From Paragonimus skrjabini miyazakii (taxonomy: Eukaryota > Platyhelminthes > Trematoda > Plagiorchiida > Troglotrematidae), in assembly GCA_014338405.1 (NCBI GenBank), contig JTDE01000961.1, positions 103,805 through 167,804 on the forward strand: DNA of 64,000 nucleotides, written 5' to 3'. The notes beneath the pieces are model-generated. The model was not told the DNA's origin and did not search any database. It was given only the letters and a program-made list of their open reading frames with translations. Below, piece by piece: positions 1-12,900 of the stretch (positions are counted from its first letter, which is position 1; every line of letters begins with the position of its first letter). Position numbers and translations under genes: made by a program.

Positions 1-778
1 TACCCATCTTATACGTTACGCCAGTCGGTCGCAACATCAGTAGGGAGTCGTCTAAATTCCCGTATTCAAATAGTTCTCCAAACATTCTTTCACAAAACTA
101 ACGTCCGCAGAGGAATGCTTTAAATGATGTGCAACATCTCATGTATCACCCGGACCGCATGAATTGTCCAGCAAAGCGGGCGATGACCGCAAGCTGCTTC
201 GGCAAACCCCTTTAAGCGCTTCAAGTTACGAGTATAGAAATTATCTGTTTTGTTGGTGAAATGGTCTCAAGACAGGTTGCACCAACATAATCCACCAAGA
301 TAATCCATTGGCAAACCATATCGTGAAATGGTTCATCTCCACAAAGATAAGTAGGGCTAATGAGGACTCCATCTGTGCTCATGCCAAACACGCTTGAATC
401 ATGCGTAATGTCTCTCATTACAGACGGAAGTGTTGTACTCTTGAGAAGTCCAATAAAAAGTGAAAACCAGCATGCCCATCTCCTAGCGTCAAAAACGTCA
501 TGGCTTTTACATTACCCAAAAAAATGAAATTCAAATAACCAGCAAGATCACAGACGAGGGAAATCACTGACAATTTTACAGGGGTTTCTGAAATAGGAGT
601 CGTCAATGAACCTGATTACGGAAGTCACTAGACTCGCAACAAACTTTCCGTTTTTCTCCCCGGAATAGATTACACACTACCAGTCAATTGAACGAGGGAT
701 TTAAATCCGTATTGGGTAACGCTACCATACATTTCCACGTAGCTACAATGCACTGGAAAATATCTAACCCATAAACAA
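1..778. other. 3' flank of PPEF, no gene recognised
   Basis: Sequence beyond the PPEF stop codon. It presumably holds the PPEF 3' UTR, but I see no convincing minus-strand AATAAA signal close to the stop. Only short chance frames (62-65 codons) are present and none resembles a known protein. Confidence 0.4.
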
Positions 779-960
779 TTACCGTTGCCGAACTTCAACG
801 AACTGAAATTCCTCCAAAAACTTTAGTAAATCAAATTGCCGTAACACGTCCTTAGGAAGAAGGTCGATTAGACCATCCAACAATTTCTTCAGTTTTCCCA
901 CCTTTGGTGTGACCGGTAATGATTTTAAAAATTCCTGTACAGAGATTAGGTCCACGCTGT
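779..960 (-). CDS. PPEF: PPEF last exon: C-terminal EF-hand segment and stop
   Basis: The acceptor tctttcag precedes ACAGCG, giving entry in phase 1. The peptide begins SVDLISVQEFLKSLP, which fits the second half of an EF-hand loop (LISVQEF resembles the family's LISVEEF). It ends DLLKFLEEFQFVEVRQR followed by TAA. The last loop has lost most of its acidic ligands (DLLPKDVLRQFD), so calcium binding there is doubtful. The exact partner of the incoming phase was not found. Confidence 0.75.
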
Positions 961-3900
961 CTGAAAGATAGAAATTATAGAGAAAAACAAACAGAGTAAA
1001 ACGTCGAAATGAAATGACGTAGAAATAAAAACTACAACCGGTTTTAGAAAACAACACAATAGCGTGTTACTTTTGTCGTACATCTCAGGCTCAGTGAACA
1101 AACGCCAATTTTGCTGACTAACTACATTCCGCTTAAGTTACGTATGACTATTTGTTTCGCAGCATAAATTCGTATAAAAAAAGGACTAACAACAAACGAA
1201 GTTTAACCATGGATTACGTTAATTCCACTTCCATACAACTTTTACTCTACTCACCCATTTACAGTAGTATAAAATTAAAGTAGTTGTCTCCAAATGATTT
1301 CGGTTAGAGCACACAAATTATGGTACACCTCACGTAATCTTATTTGGGTGTTCTAAATACTGTAGTATACTTTCGTCCCGGAAGTTAACATGACTGAACA
1401 GTTTGCTCTATCTGACCTCATTTCCACTGCTGGGCAAGTTATTCCATTTTCGAAAATTCTAAATTTGTCAAAAAACACTGAACCATAACCGACTCAATTA
1501 CTGATAGCTATTCTCCTAACTCAATGTAACATATTTGTTCATTTGAATCACAGCTGCACTCTAACTATCTTATCACTTGAATTAGCAGGATAATTGTCTG
1601 CCTGTTTCCAATGCACTGTTATATGCGTTTGTATACTCATAAGTTTATCTGAATTGTTTATTACTAAAACTGCAAGACCACGTTTGTCATTATATATATA
1701 TATATATATATATATAAGGCCATACGTCTGATACAGCAGATGAGCAAATAGTTACGAATAAAAGCGTCAATATTTTTGGCTTTCCAAGGAGTAATGACAA
1801 CAGATAGCAAGACTCGGAAGATGAGTGTGAGGACAGATGTACCAAAAAGCGATAAGAAGATGGATCAGCTGTAGGGAGGAGAGCAGATTTTGGAGGCCAA
1901 CATGAACACAAGTAACAGCGATCCCTTAGCAATCCAAGCAAAGTGTGTTCCTCTAAGGTGGGATTGAACAACCCCGGTAGAAGCTGTGGAGTCGTCTTTT
2001 TGGATAGAACAGGTCCTTTACGTCATTTGGCTGCTTGTCGAGCTTGGTATTTAAAATGCAATCGTCAAATGAGTTGGTATCATCAATGTCTAAGGGTATA
2101 AAATTGATAATTGTGATAATTCTTAGAAGCGCAAACACATATACTAATGAAATTCCTCCGTACAGAGATGAATTGTTTGTAACCTGAATATTAATCAAAC
2201 AACTGAGAACCGAAATCACCAACTTTAGCTACCAAGTTCAGTACTATTGTTAACGATCGCTTGTATCTTGAGATAGTCGAATGTCATCAATTTTGGTTTC
2301 GAAAATTACTGGTTAGTTATACTTGTTTTAATGTTAACTGGTGACTTACTGTTCAGGAGTTTAATCAACACTACTGACAGGACATAATTAACCACTTTTG
2401 TAAACATAAAACAAAATCATACTAACAAATTCACGGTGAGATTGCGTTCCATTTTATGATATGTTGCAGCGATTTCTGCGATATTTTGTATTCATAATTC
2501 GTCCCTAATGGTTCGACTGTGTCGTTCAGTACATTTAAACTTGTGCTGGTTACTTGCGTGTACTTATACAAAATATTCATTTTAGTTAACACTTTTCGAA
2601 AGCACAAAAATGACTAGGTAACTTGTAATAAAATGAGCAATTTACATTACATGACGCATATTTGATTTCAAACTATCTACTCACATTTGAATACAATATA
2701 CAGCTCAGATAAATTCGTTCTATTAAGTCAACTCTTCAATTGTTGCATTGCATTGTATAATTTCCCAACCCAATTTACCGAATAGTATAATAGTGTGTAG
2801 AGATTTGAAATCAGAAACCCTCGAGAGAACACAAAAATGGTCACTTTCACAATCAATTCACTCACTGATATTATTCGTTAGTTGTTGAACAGCCAGCAAT
2901 ATTTCTTGGTTGACAAATAAATCTTCGGCTAGATGTGGATGATCCTAATGATTAAGAATAAACACAACGGATGTGACAGTAGAGTACGAAATATTTAAGT
3001 GTGAAAAACTGTTCGGTGAATAGCAATTACGTTGAGACAATAAAGTAAAAGTATTGTTAAACAAGTAATTTCTATCAGTTTGTATTTCAACAAAACACCT
3101 ACCTTGAGTGAAGGATGATATACACAGGGACCGTTGAACATTGAGCTATAGAGAACCTTCGAGGGATCTCCCATAGATTTTTCAACCAGAAATGTACGCA
3201 GACATCTCCAGGAGAGTTGGAGATGAGTTGAGGTTGTTAATATTTGACACCAGTCACTTATGGTTATCATACCTGATACAAGACAATTGAAAGCTTCATA
3301 TGATTTGAAACAGAACTCACACAGTTCAGAGGAGTAATCAGAGTTTATCATTGGTTACTCGCATGTTAACTTATAAACTTAAGACAAGGCTATTTATAAT
3401 AAAAAGAGATTGGAAGCAGCAAGAAAAACTACCAGCAATCAAAACGTAAACTATCAGTGGTTCATCTCATCCTCAGATTTATAGTTATTGGTGGTATCCG
3501 TTAACCGAATGAATGTTAAAAAATCTGAAGCTACACACAGTGAGTATAGAATAGTTTTTTTGGGAATAATGCACTGATTTCAATATATTCTACGTGAACA
3601 ATTGAATGTTCCATTTGAAGTAGAAGTTTCAATACGACAAACAATTGTTTCTGATAATTCGCTTTCAGCAAAGCTGATTACCACGATTTCATAAAAGCGT
3701 ATCGAAATACAAACTGAAAAATCTGTGAGGTTTTGCTTCAAATTCTCATGAGGATTTAAGGTTGTATCAAACTAAAACGCCATGGCGATCACTCAATCGA
3801 TCATAAGTTGGATGTGGAACTTTAAACTGCGATTCCATAAAAACTTCTTCTTGTCACAAAGCAATCACGACTGCCCTAGCCCCACAAAACATTTGAATCT

Positions 3901-6900
3901 AACCGCGTCAGTTGTTCGCTAGTCGAATAACAAAGTGACGGTTTCATGGTGTCCTATTTCAACAATCACCTCAAAAATGTTTCATAATCTAATAAGTTTT
4001 GAAAAATTGTAAGCCCGTTAGTTGAGGCAGAATTATAAAAGGAGCTCAGTAATCACTTCATTGCGCCAGAACATCGCTAAAATGCTGCAACGTACAAGTT
4101 ACAGCAACATAAATGTATACAAATGTTTTTAAACAGCAAAACAAAGTCAATACACTGAGCATCAGAAAAAAATTAACGGAATCCTCTTTTAGCACAAGTT
4201 GGGATTGGTTTGGGTTGAAAATAACAATGAGTTTATCAAGAACAGTATATAAAATAGGCATGTGCAGCTTTTATGTTCCTACAGGAACTAGCCTGAATGT
4301 GATTTTTTAAATAAATGGAAAAGCGTTGGGAAAGTCAATATCACATCAGATGACATGAACAAGTCGTTTGAAACAAAACGCAAAGGTAATTAATTGATTA
4401 TGGTGTCATTGAATAGCTTCAATTCTAATATACCAAAGGCTGAAAATACTAATTATTCTAATCGGTAGCCTGGTCACAAGCTTGTTGGTCTGACGGATAA
4501 ACGAGTTCGTCTCGAACATCTCTCCTAAGAATGTTGTTCAATGAATTCAACAGAACAGAACAGAAAGAAGGTGAAGGTTGTGATATATTAACATTTCTTT
4601 TACTGTCATCATCTGTTATAAGTGTAAAACATTCAGGTTATATTAATCACGTAAGTAAGGTCGGTCAAGAACAACCTTGAAACCGATCCTTACAGACTGG
4701 TTAGAAATCCAACTCCATAAAATTATATCAATAGCAGGTTTTATAAAAGAGGGTTACCTTTGCTTTAACAAACATCCGTAAAGATTAGGTATCAAGTTTG
4801 TTTGTGAATACAAATCAATATACTGAAGTAAGTTGCAATACATGGTTAGAGTAAAGAGTTGGAAATATCACTGGCATACGGTTTACAAGTGTCAGTCTCA
4901 CTACTAACGTGACATATGTGCACCACGAAGTTAATCTGAGAGAATACCAAACCATTTTGGATGCGTTGTCAATCTACTTTCTTTGTTTCAAACGCATCTG
5001 TTATACAATCCTGATAGCTAAAAAACGGAATAGGGTACTATTTAGTCCGGGAGCTTTCCTGTTAAACAGAGCTCTAACGCTTAAATTCTAGTAGCGTATG
5101 CTTGAAATGAAACAGATGTGCTCGCCTGGCTTCGGTCTAGCAGTATATAAAGGCCAGCTAATTACATATGCTCAATAACAGGGTTTCACCCTGTAGAAAA
5201 AAATTAATCCAAACAACCAACCACTGACAATTACTCCGATCACCACACTTGTCCGTGGTTTAAATCTAGTCTGCATCATAACGCTTCTGGAGCGGTATAC
5301 ATTGAAACTTAACCAGTACCGTACACACCAGTATTCTGTTCATCCATCGCCTTGAACGCGCTCATGAGCTCCTGTTCACGAGGCTGAAGATGTCGCCAAA
5401 GTTTCAGAAAGGCAGCATTAATCTCGTCACGGACTCTAATTGAAAAGGACAGTAGAGAGATCGTTGTATTAATAAGACCAATGGGATACTTAAACAGTTT
5501 CAGGATGTCATAGATGACTACTGAGCCCTAATAATGACAGCTTCAATTATCCAGGCCAGTGAATCCATCAATTCAACAGGGCAAATCAGGGTACCGTCTA
5601 TACTGAAATTGTATAATGAAAACACACGAATAAGTAACCTCTTTATAAATAGTTAATCATAAGCACACGTAGAGAACAAAATATTAGACTGAAAATATTT
5701 AACATGAGATTTTGACTTCACTGTCCATCTGATTCTAGAGTCGAACGTTTGATGGGTTTTCCGTATTAACCCAACGCTGGCCTCTCACACTGATCTACAG
5801 AGTACATAAAATCAAGGATACCGGAAATTCACTGATCAGTACCTATTGGCAAATATAAATTGGGAATGGTAACCAAAGTAGTTTATATGTAAACATAAAA
5901 ATAACGAAGCTGTTATCTGACTGATAACAAATTCAGTACTTCCTTCCACTGTAGTGTCAGATATCAATAGTTATGTGTAATGATGCAGCCTGAAAATTAG
6001 AATCTAGTAATGATCAGATGCAATTTCTGGATTATTGCGTCCATGCAGTAAGGACAGAGGCTGAAGACCACTGTCTGTTACAAAAATACAAATGTACCTA
6101 ATATACTGGTTATAAATCTACTCACCCTAAAATGGTGTATGCCCAATATTACATAAAGTCTTGCACTTATACGCGTAGAAATAAGTAATGGTCACACTGT
6201 TGAACGACTAAAGTGATCAATCAGACTAAAGAGCAGTAGCAACAGAAAGTGACAATTCAAAATCGAGGATGAAAGATCATCTCAAGCTTGTATCTGACAG
6301 TACGTGTCCGTCAACTTCCGCGTAGAAACACTTAGGCACAAATGATGTTTTCTCGCTTGATGAGGAAACTTTTGCAGTATGAATTTCAAGCTGTCCTGGC
6401 AGCCAAATACTTGAAACAACTGAACCATTGTTCACAACCAGAAGAGCAAATGTTATCTTAAATAGCTTCTCAAAAGATAATTAAGAATGATACTAAGCCA
6501 AAGATAATGAAAGCAAAGAAAATGAAAATTTACTGCTGTAATTCAATCTAAAGAAGGGCGGTGGAAGATCATGTGTGGGGTCCCGGGTAAAGTAAGTATC
6601 AGGGTCCTTCTTCAACAGGAGGCACCACCGCACAAAATCCTGGTGCACCCTAAAAATTGCTTGTTTGTTTATGGGAATATTAACTCTGTATACAGAATAG
6701 AATATAACAGACGTTCACAAGTTTATGCTGTCCAGACGGAAAAAGAACGGCACCGGAATAAATGAGCACCAAAAGAACAACAGAAGTGCACCATAAAATC
6801 AAGTAGAGTACCAGATCACGTATGGAAGTTTTGGAATTGCTGGTCAATTTACTATGATTAATTGTTGGAAAATAGTGTTGATCTTTGTCTGAGTACTCTT

Positions 6901-9900
6901 GACCCATGACATATCGTCTTCCTATCTGGTTAGTTGCTAATTGTTAGCCTAACACAAATGCAATCGAATTTGTAACTGGTCCGACGTAGCGGTAAGAGTT
7001 ACTACTCATGGCCTACAAACTGTTACAAAAGCAACATGCACAAATAACAATGGACATTCATTGACAGTGTCTAACATCTAAAGGAATTCAATAAAACATT
7101 AACTCGGATGTGTTATAAACTCTTTTTAATAGTCTTTTCCAAATAAGCAAATGGGATATGAATATCAACATGAATAAATAATGTAAATATTCCAGTTCAC
7201 TTAAAACGGCAGAGCATACAAAAATGCAGGAAGTTTCAAATGATTCCAAATTGAACTGAACACATAATCAGTAAGATAGTCCATTACACACACGCGTTTA
7301 ACAGTCGATCAAGAATGACTCCTTGTTCTTCAACAAAGAAGTACAAGTGCAATGAACTAGTGTAAGTACGAACACTTTAGTAAAAATATTACAGTAGTAA
7401 AAACGATCACCTACCATGTGATGGTTTTTAGTGAAAAAAGGAACACAATTAATACTTACATTTTGTGTCCATTAACAAACGACACAAACTGTTCTGTATA
7501 AAATTTTCCAAGGGGTGGTCATAGCAACCGTTCAAAAATTCCAGGCAAACCAGAATTATTTAGTAAATTATTGTAGCCGCATCGTTTACGTAGGTTTTCG
7601 GTAACTTATCGAAATATCGCCCATCGTGCTTGGAAACATAACAAACCTGCCAATCGACTGAAACCACACCCTTTCAAGCCCTATTATCAGCACATCAGCT
7701 TTTACCTTAAGATTTGAAGGCAATGAAATGCCCCCCTCGGTAATATATCACAACTAACTAACTCACTAACTAGCTCTCTGTCTTGAAATGTGGTGCGCAC
7801 TTGCGTAAACCACAAAATTGACAAATGATGTAGAGATGGAATGTGACTGATAGTCGATTTGGCGGGTACACTATGTTGTGTGTTGTGCCATGTTCGCCTC
7901 AGTTCATCTCTGGTTAGGATATGAAAAAGACAGGACTTGATAAAGATTTGCAGTAACGATACAAAGCCTTATAGAATCAGTTACAACCGCTATCTGTTTT
8001 ATTGCCCAATTGTTAGTAGACATATGAAGAACGAACTGAACTGGCAAGGGGAATGTAAACGAAATGGTTATTCAGAGTTGCGTGCAATATATGGGGTGAC
8101 ACAGATACAAAAACACTGTGTGTGAACTGGACATTCAGCACTCTGAAAATGAGTAGATTAACTATTCAAATCGTGAAAATGGTACAAGTACCACAACTTG
8201 TGAAGTGTAGCGTGAGAACAGGATTGTATATAAAATAGTTATTACACCTAACACCTCCCCTTTTTATGTAAAAATAGCATCAGTAGTACGAATGCAATCG
8301 CGGATTCACTTGTGTTGTCGGCTGTAAACTCTCTGAAGCTTCCCGTGAGTGTTTCAATGATGTTCAGTATTGGCCAGTCTCCTTTTGTTTTTACGGGAGC
8401 GCGTGTGAAAATGTCTACGAAATGTTCCGTTTAATTAGGGACAGTGAAGTGGAGAACGGACATGCTGAATGCTAAGGTAAAATGAGTTCTACCGTTCGTT
8501 ATAAATATCTTCGGAGAGTCCAAGCGGATGAATAACTGCAGTAAGCGAGTGACTGTAACCTTAATGTTCAGCTAGGCCAATAGAAATTCCTACAACTATA
8601 TAGCAAGTACGTTGGCAACAACCAGACATGTTTGTCCGTCCAGTAAAGTCCAGATGTAGACAATACTACGGTTGTTGTACCATTGATCAGGAGTGTTAGG
8701 CAAATTTGGCTGACGATTAAACAGTTATCTGACATACGGAATAAATACGGTAGTCCTATTCTAACCCAGCATCCGGTTTGGGCCAGTATGCATAGCTTCG
8801 TGCAAAAACCTTCACGCGGTCTATCCAAGGGTGCCCGGAGTGTAACAACTTGATTATGTGCGTGCGTAAGACTTGTGGTACAATCATCTTGTCCGTAGAC
8901 ATGACACAGGAGTTCAAGATTAAAAACGATATTTGACGGCCGAAACATGGTAGGTCACTATGTGGTTCGCCATGGGACGACTTCGGATGAGCCAGTTGTT
9001 GAAGAGTCTCATCGTGTTATATTGTATTCCAGTCTTCTTCAGACCATTTTAACTATCACTGCTTGCACTCAGATAGTTTCCGAGAGTGATCACGACTATG
9101 TCATTTTGACTCTGAGGTCAGAGAATAAATCAATCGCGAAAAGGTGTCCATCTGACCGAAATTGTCGGTCGATCCTTATTTGAACATGAAGTCGCATGCA
9201 AGCAGTATATTCGCTCATGTTCTAGGCTAGCCTAGAATACCATTTTCAGATCCAAAATTCGTAAGTAACAGCCTGTGGTTAGCCAGCACGGTTGAGCGCC
9301 GCCCATATGGTGCTTATGAGACTTCTTTACCGAACGATGGTTGACACAGCTTTCTTCTCGATTTGACTATGTTCCTCTCGGATTGGAACCAGCTATCAAG
9401 TAATATGCACGGTAATGTTTTCCCAGCCGTCCAAAAATAAATGAGATTACGGGACCGTAGATTAGAAAAACCTGATGCAGAAGGCACATTTTGGATTGTT
9501 ATTGCGGTCTTTAGATCTGGTATCCCCCCATCTTTGTTGATGATAAACCCAAGGCACTTGACACTTTACAATAGCAACCCGCATTTATTCACCAGCAAGT
9601 CGATGTGCCGCCTGACTTATACAAGCACCCAAACAAACTTTTGTGTTAGATCATCCGCATAGTTGCCCATGGCGGGGATATAATCCAGGTAACCGGTAGC
9701 ATCTGGAATGATTGCCAGCTTTGTGTCTATTACCTTTTAAAATATTGCAAACACCAACTTTACAATGGAGAGCAGCCGGTTGCATTGGAAAGGCTCATGA
9801 TGTGCGTTGATAGGCTTGAAATCCATTGCGACGGCTACTTGGAAATGAGCTTCCGTTAGGTTCAGCTTCACAAAGCATCAACCAAAATCTAACCTGACAA

Positions 9901-12900
9901 ACGAGTTTTCCTATACCAGTAACAAATACCGGCGTACCTCGACAGCGCCATCCAATCCCATAGAGGAAGCGGCAGAGTCACATGGTTTCATCGCCCCTTG
10001 TCACCACTATAATTGAAGACACTCATGTAAGTAGTTGGCTGACAATATGATCCCTCAATGCTGAATTCAGCCTGGATTACGAACTGCAGCACAGATAACT
10101 AGAAGCCTGGGGATGAACTGTAAGCTTTTCGTGTCGGCGTGATGGAAGACTGGTTTTTTTTCTTTGTACAATATCTAGCGGAGTATACAAAGACTAGTGC
10201 ACACAGTCTTCAGACAGTGGGTTAATTGTTAACGTACCGATGATGGAATTACTGCGCTCGAACGTGTTTGTCACAGTGTCTGGTTGCAGCAGTTACTGAT
10301 CGATCTGTTCAGGAGTTTCAGGCTCTCCGTCCAGTTCAGTCCGACGAACTCAATCTTGAAACAGCCGGTGCGATTCGATCAAATCAACCGGTAAGTCACA
10401 TTGGGTGAAAAAAGTGTGGACGTTAAGTGAGGAAAAGCTACAAACTTTTTAAAAATTCGCCCTTTCAAATGAGTTCCACTATTTTGGTGTACTGCAATGC
10501 AGACTGTATTAACTTCATCATCAACAACAATGCGCTGACAGTTGTTATTAATGTCTGACTGTTACACAACCATCTTCGATTTGGGGAAGGTAGGTGATGA
10601 GGAGACAGTGCTGAGGTCTTGAACCGCTCAAATCCAATTTTAACCATATAATATCTAAGTGTCTACACCTAGCAAACGAAAGCCGGAGCAAAATAACATC
10701 TACAATGCGGCTTATTTACTGCTTTCCAGCCGCACTATTTGACGCGTCTTTACTCTACAGACAACTCTGTACATCTGAAACAATTGCGCCACTAACGGCC
10801 ATCTATCCCGATATCTCCAGCCATAGATGTGTGTCAACAGGTGCTTAGGCTGGAGGATTAAAAAAGTCTAGCGCAATTCAATGGCTAACCAACTTCTGGT
10901 TATCATCAGACCAGTACACCAGCTTATCATTCGAACCAGCCAGCAACAGCATCAATGTTTGCTGACCCTCAAAGACTATCGGTCAGTATATCACGATAAG
11001 TGTCAGGCTTTACTTAACTCTAACACCGACCGAAGTTGAAAATAACTGATTCTGATAGTTCATTTGGAAGTGTCTAGCTTGAAGTAATATGTGCTCATCG
11101 TAGATGTGGTAAAGGAAGTATGTACGTCAGTGAAAACATCTAAATTAATTACAGCCTCACAGAAAATCGTTCGTACTGTGTACAACGTAATGTACAGTCC
11201 AAAATACACTAATTCAGCAGCAAGAATGAAAACCAAACTGTGACGTCCACTATGTCCACATGTGCAAGAAATATACACAGAGTGATGTATGATGATGAAT
11301 GACGAGAGTGAAAGATAAGAAACTAAGGTTCGTATTTCTAAGGTCGTGGCACTTTTCTCCTAATTCGAAGAGTATTCGACGTTTAAAGGAGGTCTTAATT
11401 AAAGCCAAAATGTGCACCTAAATGACCGTGAAAAGCTATCACTGAAGTTAGACGATATCAAGAGTGTTCTGATGTTTAAACAAAGCTGTTCTGTTCAACT
11501 ACACTGCTCGAATGGCACCAGCTACTTGAAAACAAGTAGGAGGTTAGTAGACGGGATTTAGCTAGTGATGCCTTTCGAGCGTTTACATCTAGCAGTTTGA
11601 GCTGTGTATTAAGAATACCAGACAACAGTTTACAATGCAATGTGTGCCGGCCCAAATAGTCACTAACTTAATAACAGAAATAAACACCAAAAGTAAGAAA
11701 CCATATGTCACGAAAGATACTCAGCTTGTGGTCCTGCAAACCATCCGGTTACTAACCTCCTTTTCAAGAATAGGATGTCTAGATATCACTTTCGTGTGTC
11801 TTGATGTCAACTTAAAATGTCCTAAGAGGGTTCATCCAGATTCCAACGGCGAACATGGTTGCACAGCTAATGTGCACATGGATAGGCTGACAAGCACACC
11901 GATTAGTTGGCTCTTACAAAGTGAGGGGACACATCCGCCGTGCGCAAGGAGTCAACAAAACAAGCTTGACTGGACCAGATTGTCAGATTGTCAAAGATAC
12001 TAATATGCACGTGGTAAACACTGGATGCGTGGACGTGCTCGTACGACGCAGTACGCATACGGACAATACCACTGACAAAACGTCCGCCTATATATGAGTA
12101 CGTGAACGATCACAGGTCAGCGCAGACTTTGGTCCGAACAGCTGGATAAGTCCAGCAAGCCCCGTTTCCGGGTGATAGAGCGGTAGCCATTCCAGTAACG
12201 GTTTGACGGCTGTCTGGACAACAGAGTGCAGGGCTGAAACCCTCAGAGTAATTGTTCGATCGCGGTTTCCAAGCCTGAGGGTATAGAGCCTGGGGTAGGT
12301 AGCAAACAATTGAGTTCACTCTAGTTCTAGATGGCCTGCATGTGATTCAGGCGAGACAAGCCTCCTCACGTGAGTGGTGTGTGGGTCTGCTAACAGCAAG
12401 ATATGATTGAGAACAGCCTAGCAGCAATCACCCGCATTTAAGTGCTACGAGTGATCGAGACTACGGTGGACAGAGGAAAAGACTGACCAAACATGAAAAA
12501 TTTTCAACCGCTACCTTATAATCAAACGGCTAACAAACTCATGATAAAAACTGATTGCTAGATGTACACTATCTGTCCTTTTCTTCTGAGAGGTATCGAC
12601 CGAAAAAGCGAACTAACCGTTAGCCCTAATTGGTTTCAGCCTCTCCCGCATCGTTCTGTCTATTTTGGAAAGGTTTTTGTAAAGTACGCTACGCGCCTCA
12701 TAAACGTGCTGGTTGTCACCATCCTAAATGACAGTACACTCTGTCCCAGGAAAGTATAATTGTTTGATACTTCTGCTGCACAAACCCTATAAGCTACTAT
12801 ATTTAACGTTCCTGATGCCTGATTCTGACTCGGTTTTCTTATAAACGGTTTTACCACATCACATTGCATTCTCAGTTTTCAGCCAAACGATTGAACACGT

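Noticed and set aside
1240..1320. Possible missing PPEF EF-hand exon (RNHLETTTLI on the minus strand with a GTGAGT donor)
   Set aside because: No AG acceptor at the right place and the residues fit the family only weakly.
1690..1971. 93-codon minus frame ending in poly-Tyr/Ile
   Set aside because: Runs into the TA microsatellite; no homology seen and no compatible EF-hand content.
8568..9183. Frames of 126 codons (minus) and 78 codons (plus) as host genes
   Set aside because: The minus region carries integrase motifs of a gypsy relic in a neighbouring frame; the open frames are shadows of it.
11635..12003. 122-codon plus frame
   Set aside because: No recognisable motif, no splice or promoter context, inside a repeat-rich PPEF intron.
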